NCBI GenBank assembly: GCA_965226785.1
Contig: CBDDEC010000004.1
Location: 434,001-498,000 of the forward strand
Origin: CBDDEC01 sp965226785
Lineage (GTDB): Bacteria > Chloroflexota > Dehalococcoidia > UBA2979
Length of the DNA: 64,000 nt
Reading direction: 5' to 3'
Position 1 is the first letter of the stretch. Every line of letters starts with the position of its first letter. The position numbers and the translations under genes are program-made. Shown one piece after another: positions 7,884 through 18,222 of this stretch. The notes below the pieces were generated by a model. It saw only the letters and a list, made by a program, of their open reading frames with translations. It did no database searches and was not told where the DNA came from.

Positions 7884-8828
7884 GTGGGCCGTTACGCGCT
7901 CCGCCGCATCATCTTCTTCGTTCCCGTCCTGCTGATCACCAGCCTGATCACGTTCTTCGCGATCAACCTCGTGCCGGTCGAGCCGTGGATCATCTTCATC
8001 GGGCAGGACGCGCTGCCCGAACAGATCGAGGGTTTCAACAGGACGCACGGGCTCGACCGGCCCATCCTCGAACGCTACGTCGACTGGCTGGTCGGCATGG
8101 TCCAGGGCGATCCCGGATCGTCGTTCCTCGGCGGTCGGTCAATCCAGTCGGAGATGAAAGACCGATTGCCTGTGACGGCGATGATCATGATCTTCTCGCT
8201 CCTGTTCACGATGGTCTTCGGTATGGTCTTCGGAACGCTGGCCGCAGTGTTCCAGGACAGTCCGATTGACTACATCGTGCGATTCTTCGCCCTCTTCATG
8301 GGGTCGATCCCCGACTTCTACGCGCTGACGCTGCTCCTCATTCTTCCCGCGATCTTCTGGAACTACTCGCCGCCGTTCGGATACGTTCCGCCGTGGGAGG
8401 ATCCGGTCCGCAACTTCCGACAGATCTTGCCGCCCACACTCTTGCTGTCGCTCGGTGGTTCTGTGTTGCTGATGCGGCTCTCTCGGTCCTCGATGCTCGA
8501 AGTTCTGCGCCAGGACTACATTCGTACTGCTCGTTCGAAGGGACTCGCTGAGCGCGTCGTGATCCTGCGCCACGCACTCCGCAACGCGCTCATTCCGGTG
8601 CTGACGATCGCTGGCGGCCTCGTCGGGGTGCTGCTCGGCGGAGCGATTATCCTGGAGCGCATCACGGCGCTGCCTGGGCTCGGTCAGTACACGATCGTGG
8701 CAGTCCAGCAGCAAGACCACGCTGTCGTGATGGCACTCACGATGTACGCCGTGCTGCTGGTCGTCACTACGAACTTGGTTGTGGACCTGCTCTACGCGGT
8801 CGTCGATCCGCGGATCAGGTACACGTAA
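7884..8828 (+). CDS. ABC transporter permease, DppB-like
   Basis: A 314-residue inner-membrane permease with an N-terminal segment (RRIIFFVPVLLITSLITFF), a periplasmic loop with LGLDRP-like TRTHGLDRPILERY context, and five further helices. The EAA-type cytoplasmic loop DYIRTARSKGLAERVVILRH, which docks the ATPase, identifies the BPD_transp_1/DppB group. Starts at GTG 7884 behind AAGGGAGAA. Its TAA shares a base with the ATG of the next permease (TAATG), so the two are translationally coupled and form the membrane heterodimer. Confidence 0.92.
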   Translation: MGRYALRRIIFFVPVLLITSLITFFAINLVPVEPWIIFIGQDALPEQIEGFNRTHGLDRPILERYVDWLVGMVQGDPGSSFLGGRSIQSEMKDRLPVTAMIMIFSLLFTMVFGMVFGTLAAVFQDSPIDYIVRFFALFMGSIPDFYALTLLLILPAIFWNYSPPFGYVPPWEDPVRNFRQILPPTLLLSLGGSVLLMRLSRSSMLEVLRQDYIRTARSKGLAERVVILRHALRNALIPVLTIAGGLVGVLLGGAIILERITALPGLGQYTIVAVQQQDHAVVMALTMYAVLLVVTTNLVVDLLYAVVDPRIRYT

Positions 8829-9772
8829 TGGCTGAAGAGGTACTTCAACCGCGGCGCCCTCGTACGATCCCCGTGCTCGGCACAGTGCTCGTTGTGCTCA
8901 GGGCTTCGCTGAAGTACGCGCGTCGTCAGCCTCTGGGCGCGTTCGGCATCGCGCTCGTAGCCATCTTCCTGTTCATCGCGATCTTCGCGCCGTGGCTGGT
9001 CCGCCACGACCCGACGAAGACCGTCGCGCTGCCCCTGCTGTCCCCATCGAGCGAGCACTGGCTGGGCACCGATGCGGTCGGCCGAGACGTCTTGAGTCGC
9101 ACGATTGCTGGCAGCCAGATCTCGCTGGCTGTGGCGATGACCGTGATCGTCATCAACGTCGTCCTCAGCACGGTTCTCGGGCTCTGGGCTGGTTACTACC
9201 TGGGCATTGTCGACTACATCATCCAGCGCTCCGGAGAGATCTGGTCGGCGTTCCCATTCTTGATTGCACTGTTGTTGATCATCACGCTGCTCGGACCACC
9301 ATCAACGGGAAGTGGCAACTTCTTCCTGGTCTCCTGGGAGCTCCGCAACTTGATCTTCGCGTTCTCTCTTGGGGCCGTGTTTGGCGGGTCACGCATCGTG
9401 CGAGGAGTCGTTATCTCGCTGAAGGAGCAGGACTACGTCCTGGCCGCGAGGGCGCTCGGAGCGGGTGACCAGCGCATCATCGGAAGGCACATCCTGCCGA
9501 ACGTGATGCCCTATGTGATCATCACCGCCACCGCTGGCGTGACGGTTGTCATTCTCGGCGAGGCCGCGCTCAGCTTCCTCGGCTTCGGAATCGCACCGCC
9601 GACAGCCTCGTGGGGCCAGGACCTATCGGGCCGCAACCGCGCATTCTTCCGCGAAGCGATGTGGGTCGCGCTCGCGCCGGGTACCGCGATCAGCCTGACC
9701 GTCCTGGGCTTCGGTCTCTTCGGCGACGCGATGCGAGACATCCTCGACCCGCGCCTGCGGGGCAGTCGATGA
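8828..9772 (+). CDS. ABC transporter permease, DppC-like
   Basis: A 314-residue partner permease. It has the N-terminal oppC-type helix (FGIALVAIFLFIAIFAPWL), the HWLGTDAVGRDVLSR motif typical of DppC/OppC, and the EAA loop DYVLAARALGAGDQRIIGRH near residues 205-225. Six membrane spans are visible. It starts one base inside the previous stop codon. The operon ends here with a GC-rich hairpin; the energising ATPases must come from elsewhere in the genome. Confidence 0.92.
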   Translation: MAEEVLQPRRPRTIPVLGTVLVVLRASLKYARRQPLGAFGIALVAIFLFIAIFAPWLVRHDPTKTVALPLLSPSSEHWLGTDAVGRDVLSRTIAGSQISLAVAMTVIVINVVLSTVLGLWAGYYLGIVDYIIQRSGEIWSAFPFLIALLLIITLLGPPSTGSGNFFLVSWELRNLIFAFSLGAVFGGSRIVRGVVISLKEQDYVLAARALGAGDQRIIGRHILPNVMPYVIITATAGVTVVILGEAALSFLGFGIAPPTASWGQDLSGRNRAFFREAMWVALAPGTAISLTVLGFGLFGDAMRDILDPRLRGSR

Positions 9773-9816
9773 CACTCGCGTAGCCGAGGGCTCGAACCAA
9801 CCCGATTGAGCGTCAG

Positions 9817-9841
9817 GAGGGCCCGGCAACCGCCGGCCCTC
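9817..9841 (+). terminator. Hairpin after ABC operon
   Basis: GAGGGCCCGGC (9817-9827) pairs with GCCGGCCCTC (9832-9841) around an AACC loop, with one bulged C. It follows the last permease by 44 bp and faces the end of a convergent lipoprotein gene, so it may terminate transcription in both directions. No strong U-run. Confidence 0.55.
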
Positions 9842-9861
9842 GTTCGTGGCGAGCGTTCGCG

Positions 9862-10407
9862 CTAGTCCAGCTCGCCCGCGGCGAACAGCACACCGTCCGG
9901 GGGGCCGCACGAGTCGCCGTGCCGGTCGGCCGCCAGATAGAGCATCGCTATCGACTGCCCGATCTCGTCGCTGAACCCGGCGGCGTCGTCGCCAGGGTGG
10001 TACGCTTCCGAGATGAGGATCCAGGCGCGGATGCTGCGATCGAGCGCCTCGTAGGCTCGACGGTGGCTGTCGTCCTCTCGAGTCGCTGCGTTCGAGGTGT
10101 GCTGCTGGACCGCGAGGAGCCGCTCGTATTCCTCCTCCGGGTCGCCGATCGGGCCGAGTCGCTGCGAGGGGATCAGCGCCTCGCTGGCGACGATCTCACG
10201 CATCTCCGAGAGCGGGTCGAGCGCGTCTTCGAGCTCCTGCAGGAGCCCGTCGAACTCGTCGCACGCGAGCGTGAGACGGCGCGCCTCCTCCGGCGTCGGC
10301 TTCGTGACTCGTTCAGCAAACTGGCCGCAGCTGGAGAGCACGAGCATCACCAGGGCGGCCGCCATGATGGCGGTGGGAAGGTGGCGCGAGCGGCCTGGGC
10401 GCTGCAC
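9862..10407 (-). CDS. Predicted lipoprotein of unknown function
   Basis: A 181-residue protein with an N-terminal signal peptide (hydrophobic residues 12-24) and lipobox LSSC, lipid Cys at 27. The mature part is helical and acidic with several Glu/Asp-rich stretches and ends CGPPDGVLFAAGELD. I do not recognise a domain. It starts 11 bp after the stop of the LacI-type regulator gene, so they are probably co-transcribed, and it converges on the ABC operon. Confidence 0.7.
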   Translation of the reverse strand: MQRPGRSRHLPTAIMAAALVMLVLSSCGQFAERVTKPTPEEARRLTLACDEFDGLLQELEDALDPLSEMREIVASEALIPSQRLGPIGDPEEEYERLLAVQQHTSNAATREDDSHRRAYEALDRSIRAWILISEAYHPGDDAAGFSDEIGQSIAMLYLAADRHGDSCGPPDGVLFAAGELD

Positions 10408-10418
10408 GTCGGCTCCGC

Positions 10419-11426
10419 TCAGCTCAGACCCGCTGGAGCCGGACCGATCGACGGCCGTTCGATGAATCGAGCGACCTGGAGCGAGGTCACAGGCGGCGGC
10501 TCCTCGCCCTCGACCCAGTCGGCGACGAGCGCCGAGGCGCGCCGTCCGATCTCCTGCGTATCAACGTCGATGGCGGCCATCGGCGGGTAGATCAAGCCTT
10601 CGGTCAGCCGTGACTCAGTGAACGTCACGACCGAGGCACCGGCGGGAACCTCGATCCCGAGTTCGCGCAGGACGCCAACCAGCATCGAGCTGCGCGGGTA
10701 GTCAACAATGAACGCCGTCACGGGCGTGGGGCCGGTCGCCAGCTCGCGGACCTCGCGCGCGAACACCTCGACGGGGGCGCCTTCCACTGGTTGGCGTTGC
10801 ACGATTTCGACGCCGGCGCTCGTCGCGAGATCGCCAGACACGAAGTCGCCCCCGATCGTGGCGATGCGGCGATGTCCCAGCTCGATCAGGCGTCGAATCG
10901 CCTGCGCCCGTGCGTCTGCGACGGCGGCCGTGACGACCGGAATGTCCTCGGCGCCCGGCCCTCGGCGGAGCAGGGCAAGCACCGGCGTGCCCGCCGCGCG
11001 GAACGTCGCGAGCTCCGGTTCGATGCCCTCCGGGGAGGAGAGCAGGAGGCCGTCCACGCGGCGCTCGAAGAGGCGTCGGATGAGGTGCCGATACACGGTC
11101 GGGTCGCTGCGCGCGCTGGTGACGAGCAGCGTGTAGTCGCGCTCCGCGCTGCCCGCGTTGAGCCCGTCGAGGAGATCCAGCATCACCGGGCTCTCGAGCC
11201 GGTTGAAGATGACGCCAAACGTCATGGTGCGCGCCATGCGCAGCGATCGCGCCGCCTGATTCGGCCGGTACCCGAGGTCGCTCGCGGCGCTTTCGACCCG
11301 CTCGATCAGCTCCGGATGGACGCGGCGCGTCCCCGTCAGCGCGCGCGATGCCGTGCTGATCGACACGCCGGCCTGCTCCGCGACATCGCGCAGAGTGACC
11401 GTGATCCGCCGCTCCTCGGTAGCCAT
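10419..11426 (-). CDS. LacI-family transcriptional regulator
   Basis: A 335-residue repressor. The N-terminal helix-turn-helix reads TLRDVAEQAGVSISTASRAL (about residues 10-29), with RVESAASDLGYRPNQAARSLR completing the hinge, and a periplasmic-binding-protein-like effector domain follows (TFGVIFNRLESP onward). Start at MATEERR; in-frame upstream codons are Arg-rich and unlikely. It is divergent from the nitroreductase and leads into the lipoprotein gene. Possible targets are itself, the nitroreductase or the nearby ABC importer; no operator could be singled out. Confidence 0.88.
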   Translation of the reverse strand: MATEERRITVTLRDVAEQAGVSISTASRALTGTRRVHPELIERVESAASDLGYRPNQAARSLRMARTMTFGVIFNRLESPVMLDLLDGLNAGSAERDYTLLVTSARSDPTVYRHLIRRLFERRVDGLLLSSPEGIEPELATFRAAGTPVLALLRRGPGAEDIPVVTAAVADARAQAIRRLIELGHRRIATIGGDFVSGDLATSAGVEIVQRQPVEGAPVEVFAREVRELATGPTPVTAFIVDYPRSSMLVGVLRELGIEVPAGASVVTFTESRLTEGLIYPPMAAIDVDTQEIGRRASALVADWVEGEEPPPVTSLQVARFIERPSIGPAPAGLS

Positions 11427-11533
11427 GCGGCAACCATAGCGCCTCGGCCGCGCTCCTCGCACCGGTCTCGTGACGTCGCGCGATCGCGTAGGCTGCGCCG
11501 CGGCGACGGTCAATTGCGGACGAGTGGAGGTCG

Positions 11534-12165
11534 ATGATGGGCGCAGACGAGGCACAGGCGGCGCTGACGATGCCGCTCGGCGAAGCGATCTTCACGCAAC
11601 GCGCGATCCGGCGCTTTCGCCCCGACCCCATCCCCGCGGATGACCTGGCGCTGATCCTGGAGGCGGCGATTCGCGCGCCCAACGGTGGCAACGCGCAGCC
11701 ATGGCGGTTCATCGTGCTGCGGGATCCCGAGGTTCGCGCCGAGTTCGCGACGCTGTACCACGAGGCATGGTGGGCGAAGCGCCGCGACGAAGGCTACCTC
11801 ACGCCCGAGGATCTGCCGGATAGCCCGGTGACACGCTCCGCACGGCGGCTTGCCGATGAGTTCGGGCAGGCGCCGATCGTCGTGCTGCTCTGTTCGACGG
11901 CCCGTGGTCCGGGCGCAGCCAACTCGGTGGTGCCGGCTGCGCAGAACCTGCTGCTCGCCGCTCGCGCGCTCGGGGTCGGCGGGACGATCACGACGCTCCA
12001 CGCGGACGTCGAGGACCGCGTCCACTCGCTGCTCGACGTGCCAGAGGAGGCACAGGTCGTCTACGCGCTGCCGCTGGGCTACCCCAGGGGCGGCTTCGGT
12101 TCGGCGCAACGGAAGCCGCTGGGCGAGGTGGCGGCGGTCGACGGCTGGACGCGACCCTTCGAGGG

Positions 12166-12169
<4 letters not shown>
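11534..12169 (+). CDS. Nitroreductase-family FMN enzyme
   Basis: A 211-residue FMN-dependent oxidoreductase of the nitroreductase fold. The FMN-binding N-terminus TQRAIRRFRPDPIP, the NGGNAQPWRFIVL segment and the GVGGTITTLH loop near residues 153-162 are family-typical. There are two adjacent ATGs at 11534 and 11537 behind GTGGAGG; either may be used. It is divergent from the LacI regulator and its last four bases overlap the end of convergent hemL. Substrate unknown; members reduce nitro groups, quinones, enones or perform flavin/iodotyrosine chemistry. Confidence 0.87.
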
Positions 12170-13447
<1,278 letters not shown>

Positions 13448-13464
<17 letters not shown>

Positions 13465-14458
13465 CCCCGTCGGCCAGCCAGCGTGCGGCGTCCTTCGCGT
13501 GGTAGGTGATGATGATGTCGGCCCCGGCGCGTGCGATACCTGTCAGCGTCTCGAGGACGATCCGCCGCTCGTCGAGCCAGCCCTGCTGCGCCGCCGCCTT
13601 CACCATCGCGTACTCGCCGGAGACGTTGTAGGCCGCCAGCGGCAGATCGGTGCTCTCTCGCACGGCGCGGATGACGTCAAGGTACGCCAGCGCCGGCTTC
13701 ACCATCACGATGTCGGCCTGCTCCGCGATGTCGGCCGCCACCTCGCGGAGCGCCTCGCGCACGTTCGGGGGGTCCATCTGGTAGCCGCGGCGGTCGCCAA
13801 ACTGCGGCGTCGAATCGGCGGCCTCGCGGAACGGACCGTAGTAAGCCGAGGCGTACTTCGCGCTATAGGACATGATCGGCGTCGCCTCGAACCCGGACCC
13901 GTCGAGGCCCTCGCGAATCGCCGCGACGCGGCCGTCCATCATGTCGGACGGCGCGATGATGTCCGCGCCCGCCTCGGCGGTGGAGACCGCCATCCGCGTC
14001 AGCAGCTCGAGCGAGGGGTCGTTGTCCACTTCACCCGTGGCGGTGAGCACCCCGCAGTGGCCGTGGTCCGTGTACTCGCAGAGGCAGATGTCAGCGATCA
14101 CCGCAAGGCCCGGGTCGACCCGCTTCAGTTCCCGGATCGCCTGCTGCACGATGCCACCGTCGTCGTACGCCTCCGAACCCTCAGAGTCCTTGCTTGCCGG
14201 CAAGCCGAAGAGCAGCACCGCGCGCACGCCGAGGTCCGCGAGCTCGCCTGCCTCGGCCGCGAGCTGGTCGATCGAGAGCTGCGCCTGGCCCGGCATCGAT
14301 GCGATCGGCTGACGAACGTCGCTGCCGTGTGTGACGAACAGCGGGTAGACAAACTGCGAGGGGTCGAGCCGGGTCTCGCGGACCAGCCCACGCAGCGCCT
14401 CCGATTGCCTCGTGCGGCGCGTGCGTGTGAACCCTGTCGTGCGTGTCGTGCTGACCAT
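13448..14458 (-). CDS. hemB: Porphobilinogen synthase
   Basis: Condenses two 5-aminolevulinate molecules to porphobilinogen in the cytosol. A 336-residue protein with both active-site lysines visible, Lys201 in SYSAKYASAYYGPF and Lys254 in MVKPALAYLD. The metal loop DICLCEYTDHGHCG contains Cys125, Cys127 and Cys135, the zinc-dependent type. Start at MVSTTRTTG is chosen because the upstream in-frame residues are low complexity and lie in the preceding gene. It follows cobA-hemD by 13 bp and overlaps hemL. Confidence 0.97.
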
Positions 14459-14471
14459 GCGATGCCTCCGT

Positions 14472-16010
14472 TCAACCCTCGCGCGCGTGCTCATGCTCGC
14501 GCAACGCCTCGACGAGCCCATCGATCGTATGTTCCGACGCAACCACTGCGGGCGTTAGTCCGCATGCCTCGGCGGTCGCCGCGGTGGCCGGGCCGATCAC
14601 CGCGACCGTCGTCTTCTCGAGGCCCGCCAGGTCGTCTCCGAGGATGCTCGCCAGGTTGCGCACCGTCGAGGACGAGGTGAACGTCGCGATGTCCACCGCG
14701 CCACTGCGAATCGCCGCGACGACCTCCGCCGGCACCTCGGCCGGCGGGGCGGCGAGGTAGAGCGTCACTTCGTCGACGGCTGCTCCGGCGTCGCGCAGTG
14801 CCGCAGGCAACTCCTCGCGTGCACCGGAGGCGCGCGGCAACAACACGCGCCGGCCATCAAGCTCGCCCGCAGCGACGATCGCGGCGGCGAACGGCTCCGC
14901 GAGCCCCTCGTCCGGCACGAGGTCGGCAACGAGTCCGCGCTCGCGCAGCGCCGAGGCGGTTGGTGCGCCGATCGCAGCGAGGCGGACGCCCGCCAGCGCG
15001 CGGGCGTCGCGGCCGGCCGCGAGCAGTGCACCGAGATAGCGGTCCACGGCGTTCGCGGAGGTGAAGACGACCCACTCGTAGGCTCCCGCGTCGAGCCCAT
15101 CGTTCGAGGCGGCAAGCGCCGCCTCGTCGACCCGGTCCTCGAGTTCGATCGCGGGCAGCACGAGCGTCGATGCGCCCTCGAGGGCGAGTCGCTCGACAAG
15201 CGCTGGGGCCTGCGCACGCGTTCGCGTCACGAGGACCTGTTTGCCGGCGAGCGGCGCCGTCAAGGCGGGGTTGAGCTGATCGTGGAGCGCCGCGACCGCG
15301 CCGACGACCAGCAGGGCAGGCGCGCCCATCTCCGCGTGGGCAGCGTCCTCGGCGATCGCCCTGAGGGTCGAGCGCAACGTGCGCTGAGCCGGTGTCGAAG
15401 CCTCTTGCACGAGCGCTGCGGGCGTCGACGCGTCACGACCGCCCTCGATGAGCGCGCCGGCGATGGCGGGGAAGCGGCCGACACCCATCAGCACGACGAT
15501 CGTGTCGACCGCGGTGGCGAGGCGTTGCCAGTCGACGGAGGTCTCCGGTTTCGTCGGGTCCTCGTGGCCCGTGACGACGGCGAAGGACGACGCCAGCCCG
15601 CGGTGAGTGACCGGGATGCCGGCCGCGGCGAGCCCCGCGATTGCCGAGGTGGTGCCGGGAATCACGGTGCAGGGGATGCCCGCCTCTGACAGCGCCGTTA
15701 GCTCCTCGCTGCCCCGGCCGAACACGAACGGATCGCCGCCTTTGAGGCGGACCACGCGACGGCCGGCGCGCCCCTCCTCGATCAACCAGGCGTTGATCTC
15801 GTCCTGGGTCAGGGTGTGGTCGCCGGCCGCCTTCCCGGCGTCGACCAGACGTGCATCTGCGGGCGCGAGTTCGAGCAGCGCTTGCGGTGCGAGCCGGTCG
15901 TAGAGCACGACCTCCGCCCGACGCAGCGCCTGTTCGCCGAGCCGCGTGAGGTACCCGGGATGGCCGGGACCAGCGCCGACAAGCCAGACGTGTCCGAGGC
16001 GCGGTGTCAC
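14472..16010 (-). CDS. cobA-hemD: Fused uroporphyrinogen-III methyltransferase/synthase
   Basis: A 512-residue bifunctional fusion. Residues 1-245 are SUMT (CobA-like): GAGPGHPGYLT, VRLKGGDPFVFGRG and VIPGTTSAIAGLAAAGIPVTHRG are the SAM-binding and substrate motifs, methylating uroporphyrinogen III to precorrin-2. Residues 255-512 are HemD, starting at GKQVLVTRTRAQAP, closing hydroxymethylbilane to uroporphyrinogen III. The GTG start overlaps the hemC TGA (GTGA); upstream in-frame sequence belongs to hemC. Fusing ring closure to the methylase directs flux toward precorrin-2 and siroheme, in keeping with the neighbouring precorrin-2 dehydrogenase and siroheme-dependent reductase. Confidence 0.95.
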   Translation of the reverse strand: MTPRLGHVWLVGAGPGHPGYLTRLGEQALRRAEVVLYDRLAPQALLELAPADARLVDAGKAAGDHTLTQDEINAWLIEEGRAGRRVVRLKGGDPFVFGRGSEELTALSEAGIPCTVIPGTTSAIAGLAAAGIPVTHRGLASSFAVVTGHEDPTKPETSVDWQRLATAVDTIVVLMGVGRFPAIAGALIEGGRDASTPAALVQEASTPAQRTLRSTLRAIAEDAAHAEMGAPALLVVGAVAALHDQLNPALTAPLAGKQVLVTRTRAQAPALVERLALEGASTLVLPAIELEDRVDEAALAASNDGLDAGAYEWVVFTSANAVDRYLGALLAAGRDARALAGVRLAAIGAPTASALRERGLVADLVPDEGLAEPFAAAIVAAGELDGRRVLLPRASGAREELPAALRDAGAAVDEVTLYLAAPPAEVPAEVVAAIRSGAVDIATFTSSSTVRNLASILGDDLAGLEKTTVAVIGPATAATAEACGLTPAVVASEHTIDGLVEALREHEHAREG

Positions 16011-16912
16011 GATGTCTCCTCGACGTAGGTGGGCGCCAGCTCGGCCGCCAACGCGCGGCCCAGCGCTTCGGCATCGCTTGGCGCGCCGCGCGTTTCGCCG
16101 CGACGCACCGACTCCTCTGTGGAGCCACCGCCGAGGGCGGCCACGATCGTGAGCTGCCCGTCGTTGAGTGTGGCGAACGCCCCTACGCCGAGGTCGCATC
16201 CGGTGCCGAGCGCCGCCAACACGGCTCGTTCGGCGTTAGCGACGGTGTGGGTTTCGGGGCGGTCGATGGCGGCGAGCAGTGCGACGGTCGCTGAATCATC
16301 GGCGCGGCACTCCAGGGCGATCACGCCCTGTGCCGGCGCTGGCGGGAACTCCGACGGCGCGAACGCCTCCGCGATGCGGTCTGCGCGGCCCAGCCGCTCG
16401 AGGCCGGCCACCGCGAGCAACGCCGCGTCGTAGCTGCCGTCGTCAACCTTCGCGATGCGCGTGTCGACGTTGCCTCGGATGTCGACGACCGCGAGGTCCG
16501 CGCGTCGATCAAGGACGAGGGCGACGCGGCGGGTCGAGGAGGTGCCGATGCGAGCGCCGGCCGGTAGCGCGTCCAGCGTCGCGCCGTCGCGGCTCACCAG
16601 TGCGTCGCGCGGGTCGCCCCGTTCGAGCACGGCGGCGACCGTCAGTCCCTCGACGGGCGTCGTCGGCATATCCTTCATCGAGTGCACGGCGACGTCGGCA
16701 TCGCCGCGCAGCACGGCCTCGCGGACGGCGCCGACGAACACGCCCTGCCCGCCGAGAATGCGTAATGACGTAGTGCGATCGCGGTCTCCGGCGGTGGTCA
16801 CCTCGACCGTCTCGACTTCGAGCGCCGCGTCGTGGGCGCGTAGGGCCTCGGCGGCGAGCTGGGTCTGGGCGAGCGCCAGCGTCGAGCCGCGGGTGGCGAG
16901 TCGAACGACCAT
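16007..16912 (-). CDS. hemC: Hydroxymethylbilane synthase
   Basis: Polymerises four porphobilinogens. 301 residues with HSMKDMP (77-83), the RIGTSSTRRVAL loop near 121-131, and Cys239 in GTGCDLGVGA, the expected attachment site of the dipyrromethane cofactor. The ATG overlaps the hemA TGA and its own TGA overlaps the cobA-hemD GTG, so all three are coupled. Confidence 0.97.
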   Translation of the reverse strand: MVVRLATRGSTLALAQTQLAAEALRAHDAALEVETVEVTTAGDRDRTTSLRILGGQGVFVGAVREAVLRGDADVAVHSMKDMPTTPVEGLTVAAVLERGDPRDALVSRDGATLDALPAGARIGTSSTRRVALVLDRRADLAVVDIRGNVDTRIAKVDDGSYDAALLAVAGLERLGRADRIAEAFAPSEFPPAPAQGVIALECRADDSATVALLAAIDRPETHTVANAERAVLAALGTGCDLGVGAFATLNDGQLTIVAALGGGSTEESVRRGETRGAPSDAEALGRALAAELAPTYVEETS

Positions 16913-18222
16913 CAGTCGTCGCTCCGCGCCGCCTCGTCCCCTGCGTCGTCGAGGAGCGCGTCATCGAGGGGTGCGTCATCGAGCGCGAACAGCTCACGCA
17001 CCGCGTCGACGTGCCGATCACGGTCGCCGCCCTGCTGCAATCGGGTGATCGGCTGGTGCAGCAGTTGCCGCACGAGGGCCCGGCTCAGCGGCTCGACAAT
17101 CTCCTCGACGCGTGCGCGTTCGTCGGCGGAGAGGGCACGGCCACGGAAGGCGCGTTCGACCTGGCGCGCGCGCAGGGCCTCGGCGCGTTCGGTGAGCTGG
17201 CGGATGGTCGGCGTGGCACGACGGCGCTCGGCCCACTCCTCGAAGCGGACCACCGCGTCCTCGACGATCGCTTCGACGGCCGGAATCTCGCTCTCGCGCA
17301 GCTCCGAGTGGTCGGCTGCGATCAACTGCAGGTCCTCGAGGTCGAGGTATTCGACGCTGGGGAGGTCGCGAACGCTCGCCTCCACGTCGCGTGGCAGACC
17401 GAGGTCGATCAGCAAGAGGCCGCCCGTGTCGCGCTGCGCGATCGCCGACCGTACTAGCGCCTCGCCGAGTAGCGGTTCGGGCGCGCTGGATGCGGTGATG
17501 GCCGCTGCCGAAGTGGCCAGTTCCGCCTCGAGGCGGTGTAGCGGCGCCGCGCGTCCGCCCAGCTCCGCGGCCAGCGCCTCGGCATGCTCGAACGTGCGGT
17601 TGACGAAGCGGAAGTCGGTCACACCGGCGTCAGCGAGCGCCTCGGCCGCGAGCCTGCCCGCCTCGCCGGTGCCGAGGATCATCACCCCCACCTCGCCAAT
17701 GTCGGGGAAGCGGTCGCGCACCTGCTGCGCCGCGATCGAGGAAGTTGAGAGCGCGTGGTGCCCGATCGCGGTGTCGCTGCGTGCGCGCCGGCCGGTGCGG
17801 ATCGCGGTGTGAAAGAGGCGCGAGAGCAGCGCGTCGTCAGTCTCGCTCGCTACGGCTAGGGAGAACGCGCCGCGCACTTGCCCGAGGATCTCGGACTCGC
17901 CCACGACCATCGACTCAATCCCGCTGGCGACTCGGTACAGGTGCCGAACGGCGTCGCTGCCGGCGCGGAGGCTGAATGATCGCTCGATCGTGCTCGCGTC
18001 CGTGTCGAGCACTGCAGCAAGAAGCGGCAGCAGCGTCGAGGGCTCATGATCGCCGGAGGCATAGAACTCCAGCCGGTTGCAGGTCGAGAGCAGCGTAACG
18101 CCGGCGTCGATCTCTCCGCTCACGCGCTGTACCGCGGCCTCGAGCGCCTCCGTCGGGAGCGAGAGACGCTCGCGCACCTCAAGGATGGCGTTGTGGTGGC
18201 TGATGCCGGCCATCGTGATCAT
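16912..18222 (-). CDS. hemA: Glutamyl-tRNA reductase
   Basis: First committed enzyme of C5 tetrapyrrole synthesis; reduces glutamyl-tRNA to glutamate-1-semialdehyde with NADPH. 436 residues. The catalytic Cys48 lies in LLSTCNRLEFYA; GESEILGQVRGA and the Rossmann motif GTGEAGRLAAEAL follow. Start at MITMAGISHHNA; its ATG overlaps the stop region of the upstream precorrin-2 dehydrogenase gene. The last 40 residues are Asp/Glu-rich with a repeated DDALLDD-like acidic tail. It feeds hemC, cobA-hemD, hemB and hemL of the same operon. Confidence 0.97.
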   Translation of the reverse strand: MITMAGISHHNAILEVRERLSLPTEALEAAVQRVSGEIDAGVTLLSTCNRLEFYASGDHEPSTLLPLLAAVLDTDASTIERSFSLRAGSDAVRHLYRVASGIESMVVGESEILGQVRGAFSLAVASETDDALLSRLFHTAIRTGRRARSDTAIGHHALSTSSIAAQQVRDRFPDIGEVGVMILGTGEAGRLAAEALADAGVTDFRFVNRTFEHAEALAAELGGRAAPLHRLEAELATSAAAITASSAPEPLLGEALVRSAIAQRDTGGLLLIDLGLPRDVEASVRDLPSVEYLDLEDLQLIAADHSELRESEIPAVEAIVEDAVVRFEEWAERRRATPTIRQLTERAEALRARQVERAFRGRALSADERARVEEIVEPLSRALVRQLLHQPITRLQQGGDRDRHVDAVRELFALDDAPLDDALLDDAGDEAARSDD

